NCBI RefSeq assembly: GCF_003255815.1
Contig: NC_037668.1
Location: 62,988,178 to 63,052,177 of the forward strand
Length of the DNA: 64,000 nucleotides
DNA from: Theropithecus gelada
Taxonomy: Eukaryota; Chordata; Mammalia; Primates; Cercopithecidae
Reading direction: 5' to 3'
The position numbers and the translations under genes were made by a program. Position 1 is the stretch's first letter. Every line of letters begins with the position of its first letter. Below are positions 1-11,699 of this stretch, one piece after another. The notes beneath the pieces are model-generated. The model did no database searches, was not told the DNA's origin, and worked only from the letters and a program-made list of their open reading frames with translations.

Positions 1-110
1 CTTTGAACCCGGGAGGTGGAGGTTGCAGTGAGCCAGGATTGCACAACTGCACTCCAGCCTGGGTGACAGAGTGAGACTCCATCTCAAAAATAAAATAAAA
101 TAAATAAAAA
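1..110 (+). mobile_element. Alu 3' end, cut by window start
   Basis: Right arm from GAACCCGGGAGG to an AAATA-type tail. Confidence 0.9.
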
Positions 111-221
111 CAATATAGATAATACATAAATGGATTATTGTGTTTCTGATAAAACTTTATGGACTCTGAAATTTGAATTTAATGTAATTTTTCATGTGTC
201 AGGGAATGTTCTTTGGATTGT

Positions 222-340
222 TTTTTAAACTATTAAAAAATGTAAAAATCATTCTTAGCTCTTGGGCTATACAGAAACAGCAGATAGGTCTCTTGGATTT
301 GGCATCCAGGCATAGTTTACCTACCCCTGCTGTAGGGTAT
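222..340. mobile_element. MER5-like hAT fragment
   Basis: A TAAAAATCATTCTTAGCTCTTGGGCTATACAGAAACAG run followed by a TTTACCTACCCCTG end matches the tail of MER5-type elements. It resembles the copy at 13325-13500. Confidence 0.6.
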
Positions 341-417
341 ATTTGAGGAGGTGATTGCTCAGGCCTAGGGGAGTGTACATTCTCAACTGTGCTAGAAATG
401 CAAAACTTAGTTTCCTT

Positions 418-713
418 TGTACAGTTGATCCTTGAACAACATGGGCTTGAACTGTATGGTTCCACTTATGCATGGATTTTGGATTTTATTTAGTAAATAC
501 AGTTGGCCCTCTGTATCAGTGGATCCTGCAATCAAGCGTGGATAGAAAATGCAGTATGTGAGGCATGTGAAACCTGCCTATACAGAGGGCTGACTTTTTT
601 TCATATCAGCAGTCTCATGCCAACTGTAGGCCTTGAGTATGCTCGGGTTTTGGTATCTGTGGGTGGGGGAATATCCTGGAACAAAGCCCCAGTAATACCA
701 AGGAAAGACTGCA
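418..713. mobile_element. Tigger-like DNA transposon remnant
   Basis: The opening ACAGTTGATCCTTGAACAAC and the closing block ending in ACCAAGGAAAGACTGCAGT are degraded inverted ends of a pogo-type nonautonomous element, with the CAGTTGGCCCTCTGTATC block inside. Subfamily not assigned. Confidence 0.65.
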
Positions 714-715
714 GT

Positions 716-1010
716 TTTATCCATTTACATTTCTGTTACTGGTTAAAGTTGTGGTCACCTCACATCTGGCCAACACTTGATTTATTAGACTTTTAATCTT
801 TGTCAGTATGGAGGATATAACATGAACTTCATTTTGTCTTTAATTTGCATTTCCTTGTTAATAATTAGTTGAACATTTTTTCATGTTTATTGGGTATTTA
901 AAATGTTTTTTGTGAAATGCCTGTTATATTAAATCTATTACCCACTTGCTATTAGTTTTTTTCTTATTGAATTGTAGGCGTTCTCTACATGTTCTGAACA
1001 ATAAACTTAC
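716..1010 (-). mobile_element. Antisense L1 fragment
   Basis: CATCTGGCCAACACTTGA...TTTAATTTGCATTTCC...GAACATTTTTTCATG is the reverse of the L1 ORF2 3' end/3' UTR region. Confidence 0.7.
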
Positions 1011-1196
1011 CAGTTATAGATGGTGCGAATAAGCTTCTCATTCATATCTTATGTCTTCATAAAATCTTTGCATATGCAGAAGTTAATTGATTTTAATGTA
1101 GTTGAACGATAATAAATATATCAGTCTTTTCCTTTATGGTTTATATTTTAACCCCCATTTTATTTAGGAAAAATTTCCTGGGCTGAGATCAGGAAG

Positions 1197-1860
1197 AGCA
1201 ATTACAGTTTGCCCTTTGTATCCATGGGTTCCGCATCTGCAGATTCAACCAATCATGGATCAAAAATATTTGGAAAAAAATACTGATGATTGCATTTGCT
1301 CTGAACATATACAGGCTTCTTTTTCTTGTCATTATTCCCTAAACAATACAATATGACAACTATTTACATAGCATTCATATTATATTAAGTTCTTTTTTTC
1401 TTTTTTTTTTGAGATGGAGTTTCACTCTTGTCGCCCAAGCTGGAGTGCAGTGGCGTGATCTTGGCTCACTGCTACCTCTGCCTCCTGGGTTCAAGCAATT
1501 CTCCTGCCTCAGCCTCCTGAGTAGCTGGGATTATAGGCACCTGCCACCACACCCAGTTGATATTTGTATTTTTAGCAGAGATGGGGTTTCACCACATTGG
1601 CCAGGATGGTCTCAAACTCCTGACCTCAGGTGATCTGCCTGCCTTGGTCTCCCAAAGTGCTGGGATTACAGGTATGAGCCCATAATGTTAAGTTCTATAA
1701 GTAACCTAGAGATGAATTAAAGTATATGGGAGGATGTGTATAGGTTATATGCAAATACTATTCCATTTTATATAAGGGACTTGAGCATCTGTGGGTTTTG
1801 AGTGTGGTTGGGAGGGGTGTCCTAGAACCAGTGCCCCATGGATATAGAGGGTTGAATGTA
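1197..1860. mobile_element. Tigger-like DNA transposon remnant with Alu insertion
   Basis: Begins ACAGTTTGCCCTTTGTATCC and ends GGATATAGAGGGTTGAATGTA as an inverted pair. The TATGGGAGGATGTGTATAGG block after the Alu is typical of this group. The Alu at 1394-1681 splits it. Confidence 0.7.
1394..1681 (-). mobile_element. Alu in Tigger remnant
   Basis: Minus-strand Alu with the duplication TTAAGTTCT on both sides. The 5' end lacks the last dozen consensus bases. Confidence 0.92.
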
Positions 1861-2443
1861 TATTATTTCCTAAAATCTTTATTGATTTTGCCTTTCACAT
1901 GTAGCTTTTGAATTACCCTACACTAATTTTTTATATGGTGTGGAGTAGGGAACTAATTTTATTTACTATTATAAGGCTAATAAATTACCTTACTCACCAG
2001 CATCTATCAAATACTACCTCCTTTCTCCATTAAGATGCAAAGTTACTCTATAATTATATCTGTAGGCATTTCCCCACATTCTCAGTTAATGCTTTCTTGG
2101 ACTGTTTGTTTGTTTATTCCTGTGACAGTACCAAGGTGTTCTAATGAATTGAGCTGTATAATAATTCTTAATGATCTGATGGGACATGTTCCTGAAAATT
2201 TTTCTTCAGGAATGTTTTGCCTATTCTTGCCCATGTTTCCATTAGAAATATCTTGGGAAGTTTCTGACAGAACAAAATCAAATAACAAAAATTTGTTGGG
2301 AATTTTATTGAATTATCATGAATGTGTAGATCAACTGAAAGATAAGTGGCATTGTGTCTTTCTATCCATGAAGTTGGTATGTCTTTGTATTTTTTTAAAT
2401 CTTCAGTGTCTTTGAATAAAATTTTGTAATTTACTCTGTAAAG

Positions 2444-2984
2444 CAGCAGTCCCCAACCTTTTTTGGCACTAGGGACCCGTTTTGTGAAGACAGTTTTTCC
2501 ATGGACCCAGGTGTCAGGGGGAGAGGGAGGATGGTTTTGAGATGATTCAAGCACATTACATTTGTTGTGTACTTTATTTCTATTATTATTAGATTGTAAT
2601 ATATAATGAAAATAATTATACAGCAAATTATAATGTAGAATCAGTGGAAGCCCTGGTCTTGTTTTCCTGCAACTAGATGGTCCCATCTGGGAGTGATGGG
2701 AGATAAGTGACAGATCATTAGGCATTAGATTCTCATAATGAACAGGCAGCCTAGATCCCTTACATGCATAGTTCACAGTGGGGTTTACGCTTCTATGAGA
2801 ATTTAATGCTGCTGTTGATCTGATAGGAGGCACAGCTCAGGCGGTAATGCAAGCTATGGGGAGTGACTGTAAATACAGATGAAGCTTTGCTTGCTTGTGG
2901 GATGCTGACCTCCTGCTGTGTGGCCCAGTTTCTTACAGGCCATAGACTGGTACTGGTCTGTGGCCTGGGGTTTGGGTACCCCTG
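2444..2984. mobile_element. MER1-type hAT-Charlie nonautonomous element, complete
   Basis: A 541-bp element with inverted ends CAGCAGTCCCCAACC and GGGTTTGGGTACCCCTG, flanked by an 8-bp duplication with one mismatch (CTGTAAAG at 2436-2443, CTATAAAG at 2985-2992). Size and sequence fit MER1A. A long minus-strand open frame over it is not coding. Confidence 0.88.
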
Positions 2985-4320
2985 CTATAAAGGATTATCA
3001 TGCAAGCTCATTATATTTTAGCATTTAAGTTTTATTTAATTGGATGTAGGGCAAGGTTGGGGTCCACTTTTATTCCTTAGATGGGCAGCCTGTTGTGCTA
3101 CCATATACATAGTTTTATCTTTTCATCAAAATAGTTAATCTTTTTATCACTGAACTGAATTAGCACCACTGAGATATATTTAAAGTTCTATATATATTGG
3201 GATCTATTTTTGGAATTTCTATTACATTCTATTAATATATGTTTATATTGGTGCCATATTCATTTTTATTATTTGTATATTTATTTGAAGGAGTATTTTT
3301 AAATTACTGTGTATTTATTGGCTTTGTGGTATAGATGTTTATCTGCTGGGTCAAGCCACTGTCTCAGTTTTATTTTTTGTAATTTTTGCTTTCCATTAAA
3401 CCACTAAATTTTAACATGATTTTATACACTTTCCAAAAATATTTTGTTGGAATTCTAATTGAAAATGCATACATGTACATATTACTTTTGGACAGAATCA
3501 GTATTTTTATTATGTATTTGTTCTTGCATGCAATAAGAACAATAAGCCCAAATCTTAGCATACAGATCTTATTTTATGCCATTCACTAACATTTTATTTT
3601 CAAGTAATATTTATTGTGCTTTTTCTGGTATCAGTTGTTCTTTAGTACTGTGACAAATGTAAACATTTTTATTTTTTGTGTTAAAAATGTTTTTTCATTT
3701 CTAGATTCTTATTGCAAGAATAGTCAGGGTGTTACTTAATTGCCTTATTAAATCTAGTAGGCTTTTAAAATAAATTTGAGTCTGTAGTTATCCATTCATA
3801 AAGCCATATCATCTAAAACTATTTTATTCCTTTTTTCCAGCTTGTTCAGATTATATAATTGTACTGTTTTGCTAAAATTTATAGGACTTCATTAAATATT
3901 AAAGTAGTAGTGACTTGACTAATTATTGATTCTAAGTAAAGTAGTTAATTTGTAGTATTTTGTCATTGGGGACTGATTGTAGTTGGTTTCTGTCAAATAG
4001 GCTTAGGCTTTATTACATTAAAAAATATATATTCCCATTCTACCTTGAGGAATGGCTGAATGATATTAGTATTTATATATTGCTAGATTCAGTTTGCTAA
4101 TATTTTCATGATCAAGTTTGTGTTAAGATTGGAGTTGTAGCTTCATTAAATTTTTATACAGTTAATCACTGAAATCATCTGGACCTAGATATTTCTTGGT
4201 GTGAAGGTTTAAAATTCTGAATTCACTTTCTTTAATAGATACAGCATTTAAAGAATTTTATGTTTCATCTTGTGTTTGTTTTTGGTAGGTTGTCTTTTTC
4301 AAGGCATTTGTCTGTTTAAT

Positions 4321-4606
4321 TTTTGTTGTTGTTATTTTTAGACAGGATCTTGCTGTGTTTCAGGCTGAAGTGCAGTGGCATGACCTCAGCTCACCGCAGC
4401 CCCCATCTCTCTTGATCAAGTGAGCCTCCCATCTCACCCTCCCCAGTAGCTGGGACCACAGGCATGTGCCACCATGCCTGGCAATTTTGTTTTATTTTTA
4501 TTTTTTGTAGAGAGAAGGTGTTGCCTAGGCTGGTCTCGAACTCCTGGGCTCAAGCAATCCTCCTGCCTTGGCCTCCCAAAGTGCTGGGATTACACTGCTC
4601 TTGGCC
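4321..4606 (-). mobile_element. Old Alu (AluJ-like)
   Basis: Diverged minus-strand Alu (GACAGGATCTTGCTGTGTTTCAGGC ... GTGCTGGGATTACA). Confidence 0.88.
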
Positions 4607-4831
4607 TCCATTTCATTTAAGTCGCCCCTGTCTTTGGAACTGTAGCTGTTTTGTGGTGGATGGAAAGTGGCATCTCATTGTTTTAATATGTATTTCCTTG
4701 GTAACCAATGGTGTTGAGCATTTTTCAGAGTACTTATGGGCCTTTCCTAAATGTTGTTTTGTGAAGTGTATGTTTGAATTTTTGTCCATCTTAAATTTTG
4801 TTTGTCTTCTTTTTATGAAGTTATAAGGATC

Positions 4832-5156
4832 TTTTTTTTTGTCGTTGTCGTCGTTGTTGAGACAGGGTCTCAGTCAGTTGCCCAGGATGGAGTGCAGTGG
4901 TGTGATCATGGCTCACTGCAACCTTGATTTTCTGGGCTCAGGTGATCTTCCCACCTCAGCCTCCTGAGTAGCTGGGACCATAGGCACATGCCACCACACC
5001 CAGCTGCTTTTTTGTTTTTTCTTTTTGTACTTTTTTGTAGAGACAGGGTTTCACCATGTTGCCCAGGCTGGTAGCGAACTCCTGGCCTCAAGCGACCTGC
5101 CCGCCTCAGCCTCCCAAATTACTGGGACTACAGGCATGAGAATCCTGAGCCTGGCA
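4832..5156 (-). mobile_element. Old Alu (AluJ-like)
   Basis: Minus-strand Alu with CGTTGTCGTCGTTGTTGAGACAGGG start and GGATTCTTT-type duplication. Confidence 0.9.
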
Positions 5157-5772
5157 CAGGATTCTTTATGTATAATAGTTTGGATACAAGTCTCTGTCAT
5201 ATAGATCAATAGATAGACTGATAGAAACAGAGGGGGCTATCTCTGTGTCTGTCTCCATCAATCTAAATCTGTATATCTCCATATCCATCCATCCGTCTAT
5301 GCATTCATCTGTTCTTTGGATTGCCTTTTTGTTGTATTGATGGTGTCCTTTGAACAACACAAATTTTTAATATTGATGGAGCCCAATTTTATTATTATCT
5401 TTTTATGGTCTATGCTGTGTTCTAAGAAATCTGTCATAAGATCATAAAAATTTTTACTTGCTTTTTTCTGGAAACATTATAGTTTAAGCTTAGCTTTTAT
5501 GTTTAAGTTGATGATCCATTTCAAGTTTCTGTATGTAGTATAATATAAGAGTAAAAATAAATCTTTTTGTATATGGATATCCAGTTGTATCAGTAATATT
5601 TGTTGAAGACTTTTTTTTTAATTGATTTACCTTGGCACTTTTGTGGAAAGTCTCTTGACCAATGTGTTTGAGTCTATTTTTGGACTTTTCTATTCCACAA
5701 ATCCGTATGGTTATCCTTAGGCCAATATCACACTGTCTTGGTTAATTTAGCTTTATATTAAATCAGAAGTTT

Positions 5773-6072
5773 GGCCAGGCACGGTGGCTCACACCTGTAA
5801 TCCCAGCACTTTGGGAGGCCAAGGCCAGTGGATTCCTGAGGTCAGGAGTTCGAGACCAGCCTGGCCAACATGGTGAAACCCCGTCTCTACTAAAAATACA
5901 AAAATTAGCCGGGCGTGGTGGCAGATGCCTGAAATCCCAGCTATTTGGGAGGCTGAGATAGGAGAGTAGCCTGAACCCGGGAGGCGAAGGTTGCAGTCAG
6001 TCAAGACTGGGCCATTGCACTCCAGCCTGGGCAACAAGAGCGAAACTCCATCTCAAAATAAATAAATAAATA
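5773..6072 (+). mobile_element. Alu (S type), first of tandem pair
   Basis: Full-length plus-strand Alu ending in AAATAAATAAATAAATA. The next Alu starts directly in its tail. Confidence 0.93.
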
Positions 6073-6376
6073 GGCCAAGCATGGTGGCTCATGCCTGTAA
6101 TCCCAGCACTTCGGGAAGCTGAGGCAGGCAGATCACAAGGTCAGGAGATCGAGACCATCCTGGCTAACACAGTGAAACCCTGTCTCTACTAAAAATACAA
6201 AAAAAATTAGCAAGTCGTGGTGGCACACTCCTGTAGTCCCAGGTACTTGGGAGGCTGAGGCAGGAGAATCACTTGAACCTGGGAGGCAGAGGTTGCAGTG
6301 AGCCGAGATTGCGCCACTGCGCTCCAACCTGGGTGACAGAGTGAGACTCCGTCTGAAAAATAAATACATAAGTAAA
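6073..6376 (+). mobile_element. Alu, second of tandem pair
   Basis: Full-length plus-strand Alu (GATCACAAGGTCAGGAGATCGAGACCATCC type), placed in the tail of the preceding Alu. Confidence 0.93.
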
Positions 6377-6946
6377 GATATTTCTTTATCTTTAAAGAAA
6401 TCTTAAATAAGTAAAAATCTTAAGTAGAAATCTTAAATAAAGATTATTTATTAATAATCAGATGTTCTAAGTCATTATTTTTCAAAGTTGGTTTGCTACC
6501 CTAGATCTTCTACATTTCCGTATACGTTTTAGAAGCAGATTGTCAGTTTCTACCAAAAAGCTTACTGGAGTTTCTGTTGGGGTTGTGTTGGGTCTGTAGA
6601 TAAGTTTAGGGAGAATTGATATCTAAATAGTAATAAATCTTTCAGTTCATGAGCATGATGTGTCTTTTAGTTTATTTAGGTCTTCTTTGATTTTACTTAA
6701 TGTTCTGTTGTTTTCCAAGTATAGATCTTGTACCTATTTTGTTATATCCATAGATATTTCAAATTAGGCAATTGTAAATGAAGTTTTTAAAAAATTAAAT
6801 ATATTTTGTTGAGTTATAACTTCTAGATAATAAAATTTATTTTAAAAGCATTTGAATTTGACCTTTTCACTTTGAAATAATTTCAGACTTTAAATATTAG
6901 TATAAGTCATCTAGTTCTGTTTTTTTTAAAAAAATTGTTTTGGCAT

Positions 6947-7249
6947 GGCCAGGCACGGTGGCTCACGCCTGTATTCCCAGCAGTTTGGGAGGCCGAGGTG
7001 GGCAGATCATGAAGTCAGGAGTTCAAGACCAACCTGGCCAGCATGGTGAAACCCCGTCTCTATTAAAAATACAAAAATTAGCTTCATGTGGTGGCGGGCA
7101 CCTGTAATCTCAGCTACTTAGGAGGCTGAGGCAGAGAATTGCTTGAACCCAGGAGGCGGAGGTTGCAGTGAGCTGAGATTGTGCGACTGCACTCCAACCT
7201 GGGCAACGGAGCAAGACTCTGTCTCAAAAAATAAATAAATAAATAAATG
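6947..7249 (+). mobile_element. Alu
   Basis: Plus-strand Alu with an exact 12-bp duplication AATTGTTTTGGC at 6933-6944 and 7250-7261. Confidence 0.93.
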
Positions 7250-7419
7250 AATTGTTTTGGCTTTTCATGTCTCTTGTAGTTACACATACATTTTAGAGTC
7301 AATGTGTACATTTTAGAATAATCCGCAGAGATTTTGGAGTTACATTAAATCTCTAGATTACTTTGGGGGAAAATTAACACCTTAAGTATATATAGTCTTT
7401 CCATAAGCATGGAAAATTT

Positions 7420-7730
7420 CTTTTTCCTTTTTTTTTTTTTTTTTTTTTTTGAGACAGTCTTGCCCTGTTGCCCAGGCTGGAGTGGAGTGGCGCTATCTGG
7501 GCTCACTGCAACCTCTACCTCCTGGGTTCAAGCGATTCTTGTGCCTCAGCCTCCTGAGTAGCTGGAATTACAGGTGTGTGCCACCGTGCCTGACTAATTT
7601 TTATATTATTAGTAGAGATGGGGTTTCTCCATGTTGGCCAGGCTGATCTTGAACTCCTGGCCTCAAGTGATCCACCTGCCTTGACCTCCCTAAGTGCTGA
7701 GATTACAGGTGTAAGCCCCTGCGCCCAGCT
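7420..7730 (-). mobile_element. Alu
   Basis: Minus-strand Alu preceded by a T run of about 25. Confidence 0.92.
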
Positions 7731-8427
7731 GCTGGGATCTTTATTACAATATTGAGTAGAAGTGGTGAGAGGAGAGACTTTTAACTTTTTTTTTCAACTT
7801 AGGGGGAAAGGATTCAGTCTTAAACTATTAAGTAGGCCATGAGATGTTGATTTTTTTTTATAGATGCCCTCTCTCAGATCGAAGACCTCCTTTTCTCTTT
7901 TTAGTTTACTAAAAGATATTTCCATGAATGAGTATTAAGTTTTATCAGTTGCTTTTTCTCTACTGAGATGACCATGTTATTTTTTCCTTTAATGTGTTAA
8001 TATGAAGATGAATTTTAAAATATTAAACTCACTTTGCATTTATGGGATAAATCTTACGTTTTATGTGTTTCTATATTTAATTTGCCAATATTTTAAGTAT
8101 TTATGCTAATGTTTTAAGCACCTATGTTTGTGAAAGATACTGGCGTGTATTTTTCATGTAATGTGTTTTCCTGGTTTTAGTTCCAGGGCAATATTGGCCG
8201 TGTAAAATTAGGAAGTGTTCCTTTCTCATATTTGCTTAAAGAGTTCATATAAGATGGGTTATTATTTCTTAAGTGTTTTATTTACTCAATTCAGTAGTGG
8301 AGACATCTGGGCCTGGGGCTTTTCAGATTTTCTATTTCTTCCATGTCAGTTCTGGTAATTTTCACCTTTGAAGCCATTTCTCTGTCTGCACAGTCAGAGT
8401 CTGCATCATCATGGAAGTGTTCTGTCT

Positions 8428-8612
8428 GTACACAGTGAAAGTATGGTAGCCACTGGTACTGTGACTGTTGAGCACTTGAAATGTGATGAGTGCAGAACTG
8501 AAGTTTTAGTTTAACTACATTTATTGCTTCTCTGCCTCTTGGCTAAGATCAAGTGTAATTTAATTAGAATTAAGTTTAAATAGTCACAAGTGTCATGTGG
8601 CTACTGTGTTGC
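8428..8612. mobile_element. hAT-type MITE fossil (MER3-like), interrupted by U2 fragment
   Basis: The flanks of the U2 fragment carry the inverted GTAGCCACT...GAGCACTTGAAATGTG and ...AAATAGTCACAAGTGTCATGTGGCTACTGT blocks typical of a hAT nonautonomous element. Name given from memory; boundaries approximate. Confidence 0.5.
8523..8557 (+). pseudogene. U2 snRNA 5' fragment (about 35 nt)
   Basis: Thirty-five bases match the first 35 nt of U2 snRNA (the CUUCUCGGCCUUUUGGCUAAGAUCAAGUGUA region) at 32 positions, as recalled. They stop exactly where U2 would continue into the Sm-distal half. The fragment lies inside a hAT-type fossil. It is too short to be functional and lacks the branch-site-pairing and Sm regions. 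It is likely a truncated retrocopy, though target-site duplications are not clear. Confidence 0.75.
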
Positions 8613-8819
8613 ATATCACAAAGCTAAACTGTCATTTATTTTTGTAAAGTTGTTAATCATTCTTATGTATTACCATCAAGTTAATATTTTAAACTGTATG
8701 GCCCTCCAGTTGTTTATAATATTTTCTTAGTTTATTTTTAATTTCTATAAAATCTGTAGTCCTTATTTCGTTCCTGGTATTGGTAATGTGTATCCTCCCC
8801 CAGTCCCTGTAGTATTATT

Positions 8820-9105
8820 ATTATTATTTAAAGACAGGGTTTTACCCAGGCTCTAGAGCACAATGGTGCGATCTTGACTCACTGCCATCTCTGTCTCTCA
8901 GGCTCAAGCGATTCTCCAGCCTCAGCTTCCTGAGTAGCTGGGATTACAGGTGCATGCGACTTCACCGGCTAATTTTTGTATGTTTTGTAGAGATGAGGTT
9001 TCACCATGCTGCCCAGGCTGGCCTTGAATTCCTGGGCTCAATCAATCCGCGTGCCTCGGCCTCCCAACGTGCTGGGATTACAACCGTGAGCCACTGTACC
9101 CAGCC
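8820..9105 (-). mobile_element. Alu
   Basis: Minus-strand Alu with a TATTATTATT tail. Confidence 0.9.
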
Positions 9106-9109
9106 TCGT

Positions 9110-10060
9110 ATATTACTTCTTAAAAATATGTTTAAAACCTTTAATTGTAGTAAAATATACATAAAATGAAATTTACCATCTTCACCATTTTTAAGTGTAC
9201 AGTTCAGTAGCATTAACTGTTTACATTGTTGTACAATCAGTCTCTAGAATGCTTTTCATCTTGCAAAACTGAAACTGTACACCCAATTTCCCAACTCGAA
9301 ATTTCTCTCTTCTTTCAGCCTGTGGCAATCACTCTTCTACTTTGTCTTTATGAATTCAGTTACTCTGAATCTTATGTAAGTGGAATCATACAGTATTTAT
9401 CTTTATTTGGGCTGATTTTACTTAGCATAATGTCTGCAAAGTTCATCCATTTTGTAATATGCGTCAGAATTCCTTTCCTTTTTAAGGCTGAATAATATTC
9501 CATTGTGTGTATATGCCACATTTTATCTGTTTATCTGTAGTTGGACACTTGGGTTTCTTCCACCTTTTAGCTATTGTGGATAAGGCTGCTATGGACATGG
9601 GAGCACAGATAATCTCTTTGAGATCCTGCTTTCAGTTCTTTTGAGGGTCATATGATAATTCTATTTTTAAATTTTTTTGTGGAACTGCCACTGTTTTCCA
9701 TAGCAACTGCACCATGTTAAATCATTTGCATTTATAGTGCACAAGGTTTTACATTTCTCTACATCTTTGCCAACACTTGTTCCCTCTCTCCCTCCTTCCC
9801 TTCCCTCCTTTCCCTTCCTTCCTTTCCTTTCCCCTCTGTTGTCTTCCCTTCCCTTTCCTTTCCCTTCCTAACTTCTTTCCTTTCTTCCTTCCGTCCTTCT
9901 GTCCCTCCGTCCCTCTGTCCCTTTTCCTCTTCTTTTCTTTCTTGATTAATAGCCATTTTACTGGGTCCAAGGTGGTATGTCATTGTGGTTTCGATACACT
10001 TTTCTCTAAGGATTTGTGATGTTGAGCATCTTTTCATGTGCTTATTGGTTGTTTATATTT
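9110..10060 (-). mobile_element. Antisense L1M 3' region with internal pyrimidine tract
   Basis: Contains AAATTTACCATCTTCACCATTTTTAAGTGTACAGTTCAGTAGC, GGCTGAATAATATTCCATTGTG and CTGCTTTCAGTTCTTTTG, all typical of the reverse strand of old L1 3' ends. It is interrupted at 9777-9950 by a C/T-only tract. Confidence 0.8.
9777..9950. repeat. C/T-only tract (polypyrimidine-polypurine)
   Basis: About 170 nearly uninterrupted pyrimidines on the + strand, built from CCTTT, CCCTT and TTCC units with a few G. It interrupts an antisense L1. Confidence 0.93.
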
Positions 10061-10436
10061 TTCTCTTTTTTTAATAGTCTTTATCTAGATGTTTATCAAT
10101 TTTTTTCCAAAAATCTTTCTTTTGGTTTTATTAATTTTTCTCTGTTAATGATCCATCTTTTATTACATAGATTGTGTTCTTTATTGTACCTTCTACTTTG
10201 GGTTTAATTTGATTGAGTAAATTCTTATTTTAGGTCTGATGTTCTCTTTGTTTTCAGCCTTTTCTTTTTCTCTCTCTGTGCTTCTGTCTGTATAGTTTTT
10301 ATTACCCTGTGTTCCTCTTTTGCTATTATTTTTTTTTTGTATTGTCAAATCTACTATTAACCCATCTAGTAAATTTTCATTTTAGATACTGTATTTGTTA
10401 GTTCTGGAAGTTCCTTTTTTAAAAAATATATTTTCA
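10061..10436 (-). mobile_element. Antisense L1 ORF2 fragment
   Basis: CTTTCTTTTGGTTTTATTAATTTTTCTCTG and TTCTACTTTGGGTTTAATTTG are the reverse of the L1 reverse-transcriptase region. Confidence 0.6.
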
Positions 10437-10729
10437 GGCCAGGGGCAGTGGCTCATGCCTGATCCCAGCACTTTGGGAGGCCAAGGCAGGTGGGTCACTT
10501 GAGGTCAGGAGTTCGAGAGCAGCCTGGCCAACATGATGAAACCCCGTCTCTACTAAAAATACAAAAAATTAGACAGGTGTGGTGGCAGGCGCCTGTAATC
10601 CCAGCTACTCAGGAGGATGAGGCATGAGAACCCCTTGAACCTGGGAAGCAGAGATTGCACTGGGCCAAGATCATGCCACTGCACTCCAGCCTGGGCGACA
10701 GAGCGAGAGGTGTCTCAAAAAAAAAAAAC
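10437..10729 (+). mobile_element. Alu with AT/CA-rich microsatellite tail
   Basis: Plus-strand Alu. Its A-tail runs into the microsatellite at 10730-10877. Confidence 0.92.
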
Positions 10730-10877
10730 TAAAACACATATATATACACACACACACATATGTATAATAAATATATATATTACATACATATATGTAAATT
10801 ACATATATAAATTTTGTATGTATATTACACATATGTAAATATATATTTATATTATATATATTAAGTATATATATTTT
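10730..10877. repeat. TA/CA-rich microsatellite
   Basis: Alternating ATATAT, ACACAC and TGTATATA blocks following the tail of the Alu at 10437. Confidence 0.9.
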
Positions 10878-11048
10878 CTGCTTTTCTCTTTATCCATTTC
10901 ATGTTTTCCTTGGTTGTTTTTTCTTTAAGGAGTGTTGAACTTTGTTCTGACATGCAGTTAGTTTAGATTAGCTTGATCTTTTTGAGACTTGTTTTTTAAC
11001 CTTGTGAGGGCAGCTCTAGGGTTGTCTTTACTGTAGTTTAGCCCTATT

Positions 11049-11660
11049 TTTTTTTTCTCCCTTTAAAAGATAGGGTCTCGGCCAGGCATGGTGGCTCACG
11101 CCTGTAATCTCAGCACTTTGGGAGACCAAGGTAGGTGGATCACCTGAAGGCAGGAGTTCGAGACCAGCCTGGCTAACATGGCGAAACCCCATCTCTACTA
11201 AAAATACAAAAATTGTCCATGCGTGTTGGCGGCCGTCTGTAGTCCCAGCTACTCGGGAGGCTGTGACAGGAGAATCGCTTGAATCCAGGAGGCGGAGGTT
11301 GCAGTGAGCCGAGATTGTGCCACTGCACTCCAGTCTGGGCAACAGAGCAAGACTCTATCTCAGAAAAAAAAAATAAAAATGATAGGGTCTCACTCTGTTG
11401 TCCAGGCTGAAGTGCAGTGACATAATCATAGCTGACTGCAGCCGAGACCTCTTGAGCTCAAGCAGTTCTCCTTCCTCAGTCTTCTGAGTAGCTGAGATTA
11501 CAGGCACGGACTGCCATGCCCAACTATCTTTAAATTTTTACTAGAGATGAAATATCGCTCTATGTTGCTCGGGTTGGTCTTGAACTTCTGGGCTCCAGCG
11601 ATCTGCCCACTTCAGCCTCCCAAATTACTAGGATTACAGGTGTGAGCCACAGCATCCAGC
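11049..11660 (-). mobile_element. Old Alu (AluJ-like) interrupted by a younger Alu
   Basis: Outer element with exact 10-bp duplication TAGCCCTATT (11039-11048, 11661-11670). It is split at 11080-11380. Confidence 0.92.
11080..11380 (+). mobile_element. Younger Alu nested in AluJ
   Basis: Plus-strand Alu with exact 11-bp duplication GATAGGGTCTC (11069-11079, 11381-11391). Confidence 0.94.
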
Positions 11661-11699
11661 TAGCCCTATTCTTAATGTGTGACATTTCAGAGGGCTTTA

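Larger units (their letters stand above)
4610..8800 (-). mobile_element. Antisense old L1 (L1M-type), broken by Alus and a MITE
   Basis: Pieces at 4610-4830, 5157-5772, 6377-6946, 7262-7419, 7731-8427 and 8613-8800 run in the same antisense order along L1 ORF2 (for example TTTAGGTCTTCTTTGATTTTACTTAATGTTCTGT and TTTTCTATTTCTTCCATGTCAGTTCTGG). No open reverse-transcriptase frame survives. Pieces may come from more than one insertion. Confidence 0.7.

Noticed and set aside
2168..2833. 221-codon minus-strand open frame
   Set aside because: It runs across the MER1-type DNA-transposon fossil and its flank; no domain, no family resemblance and no splice context.
10736..10877. Regular short units suggesting a CRISPR-like array
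   Set aside because: It is a TA/CA microsatellite grown from an Alu tail; there are no unique spacers and the genome is a primate's.
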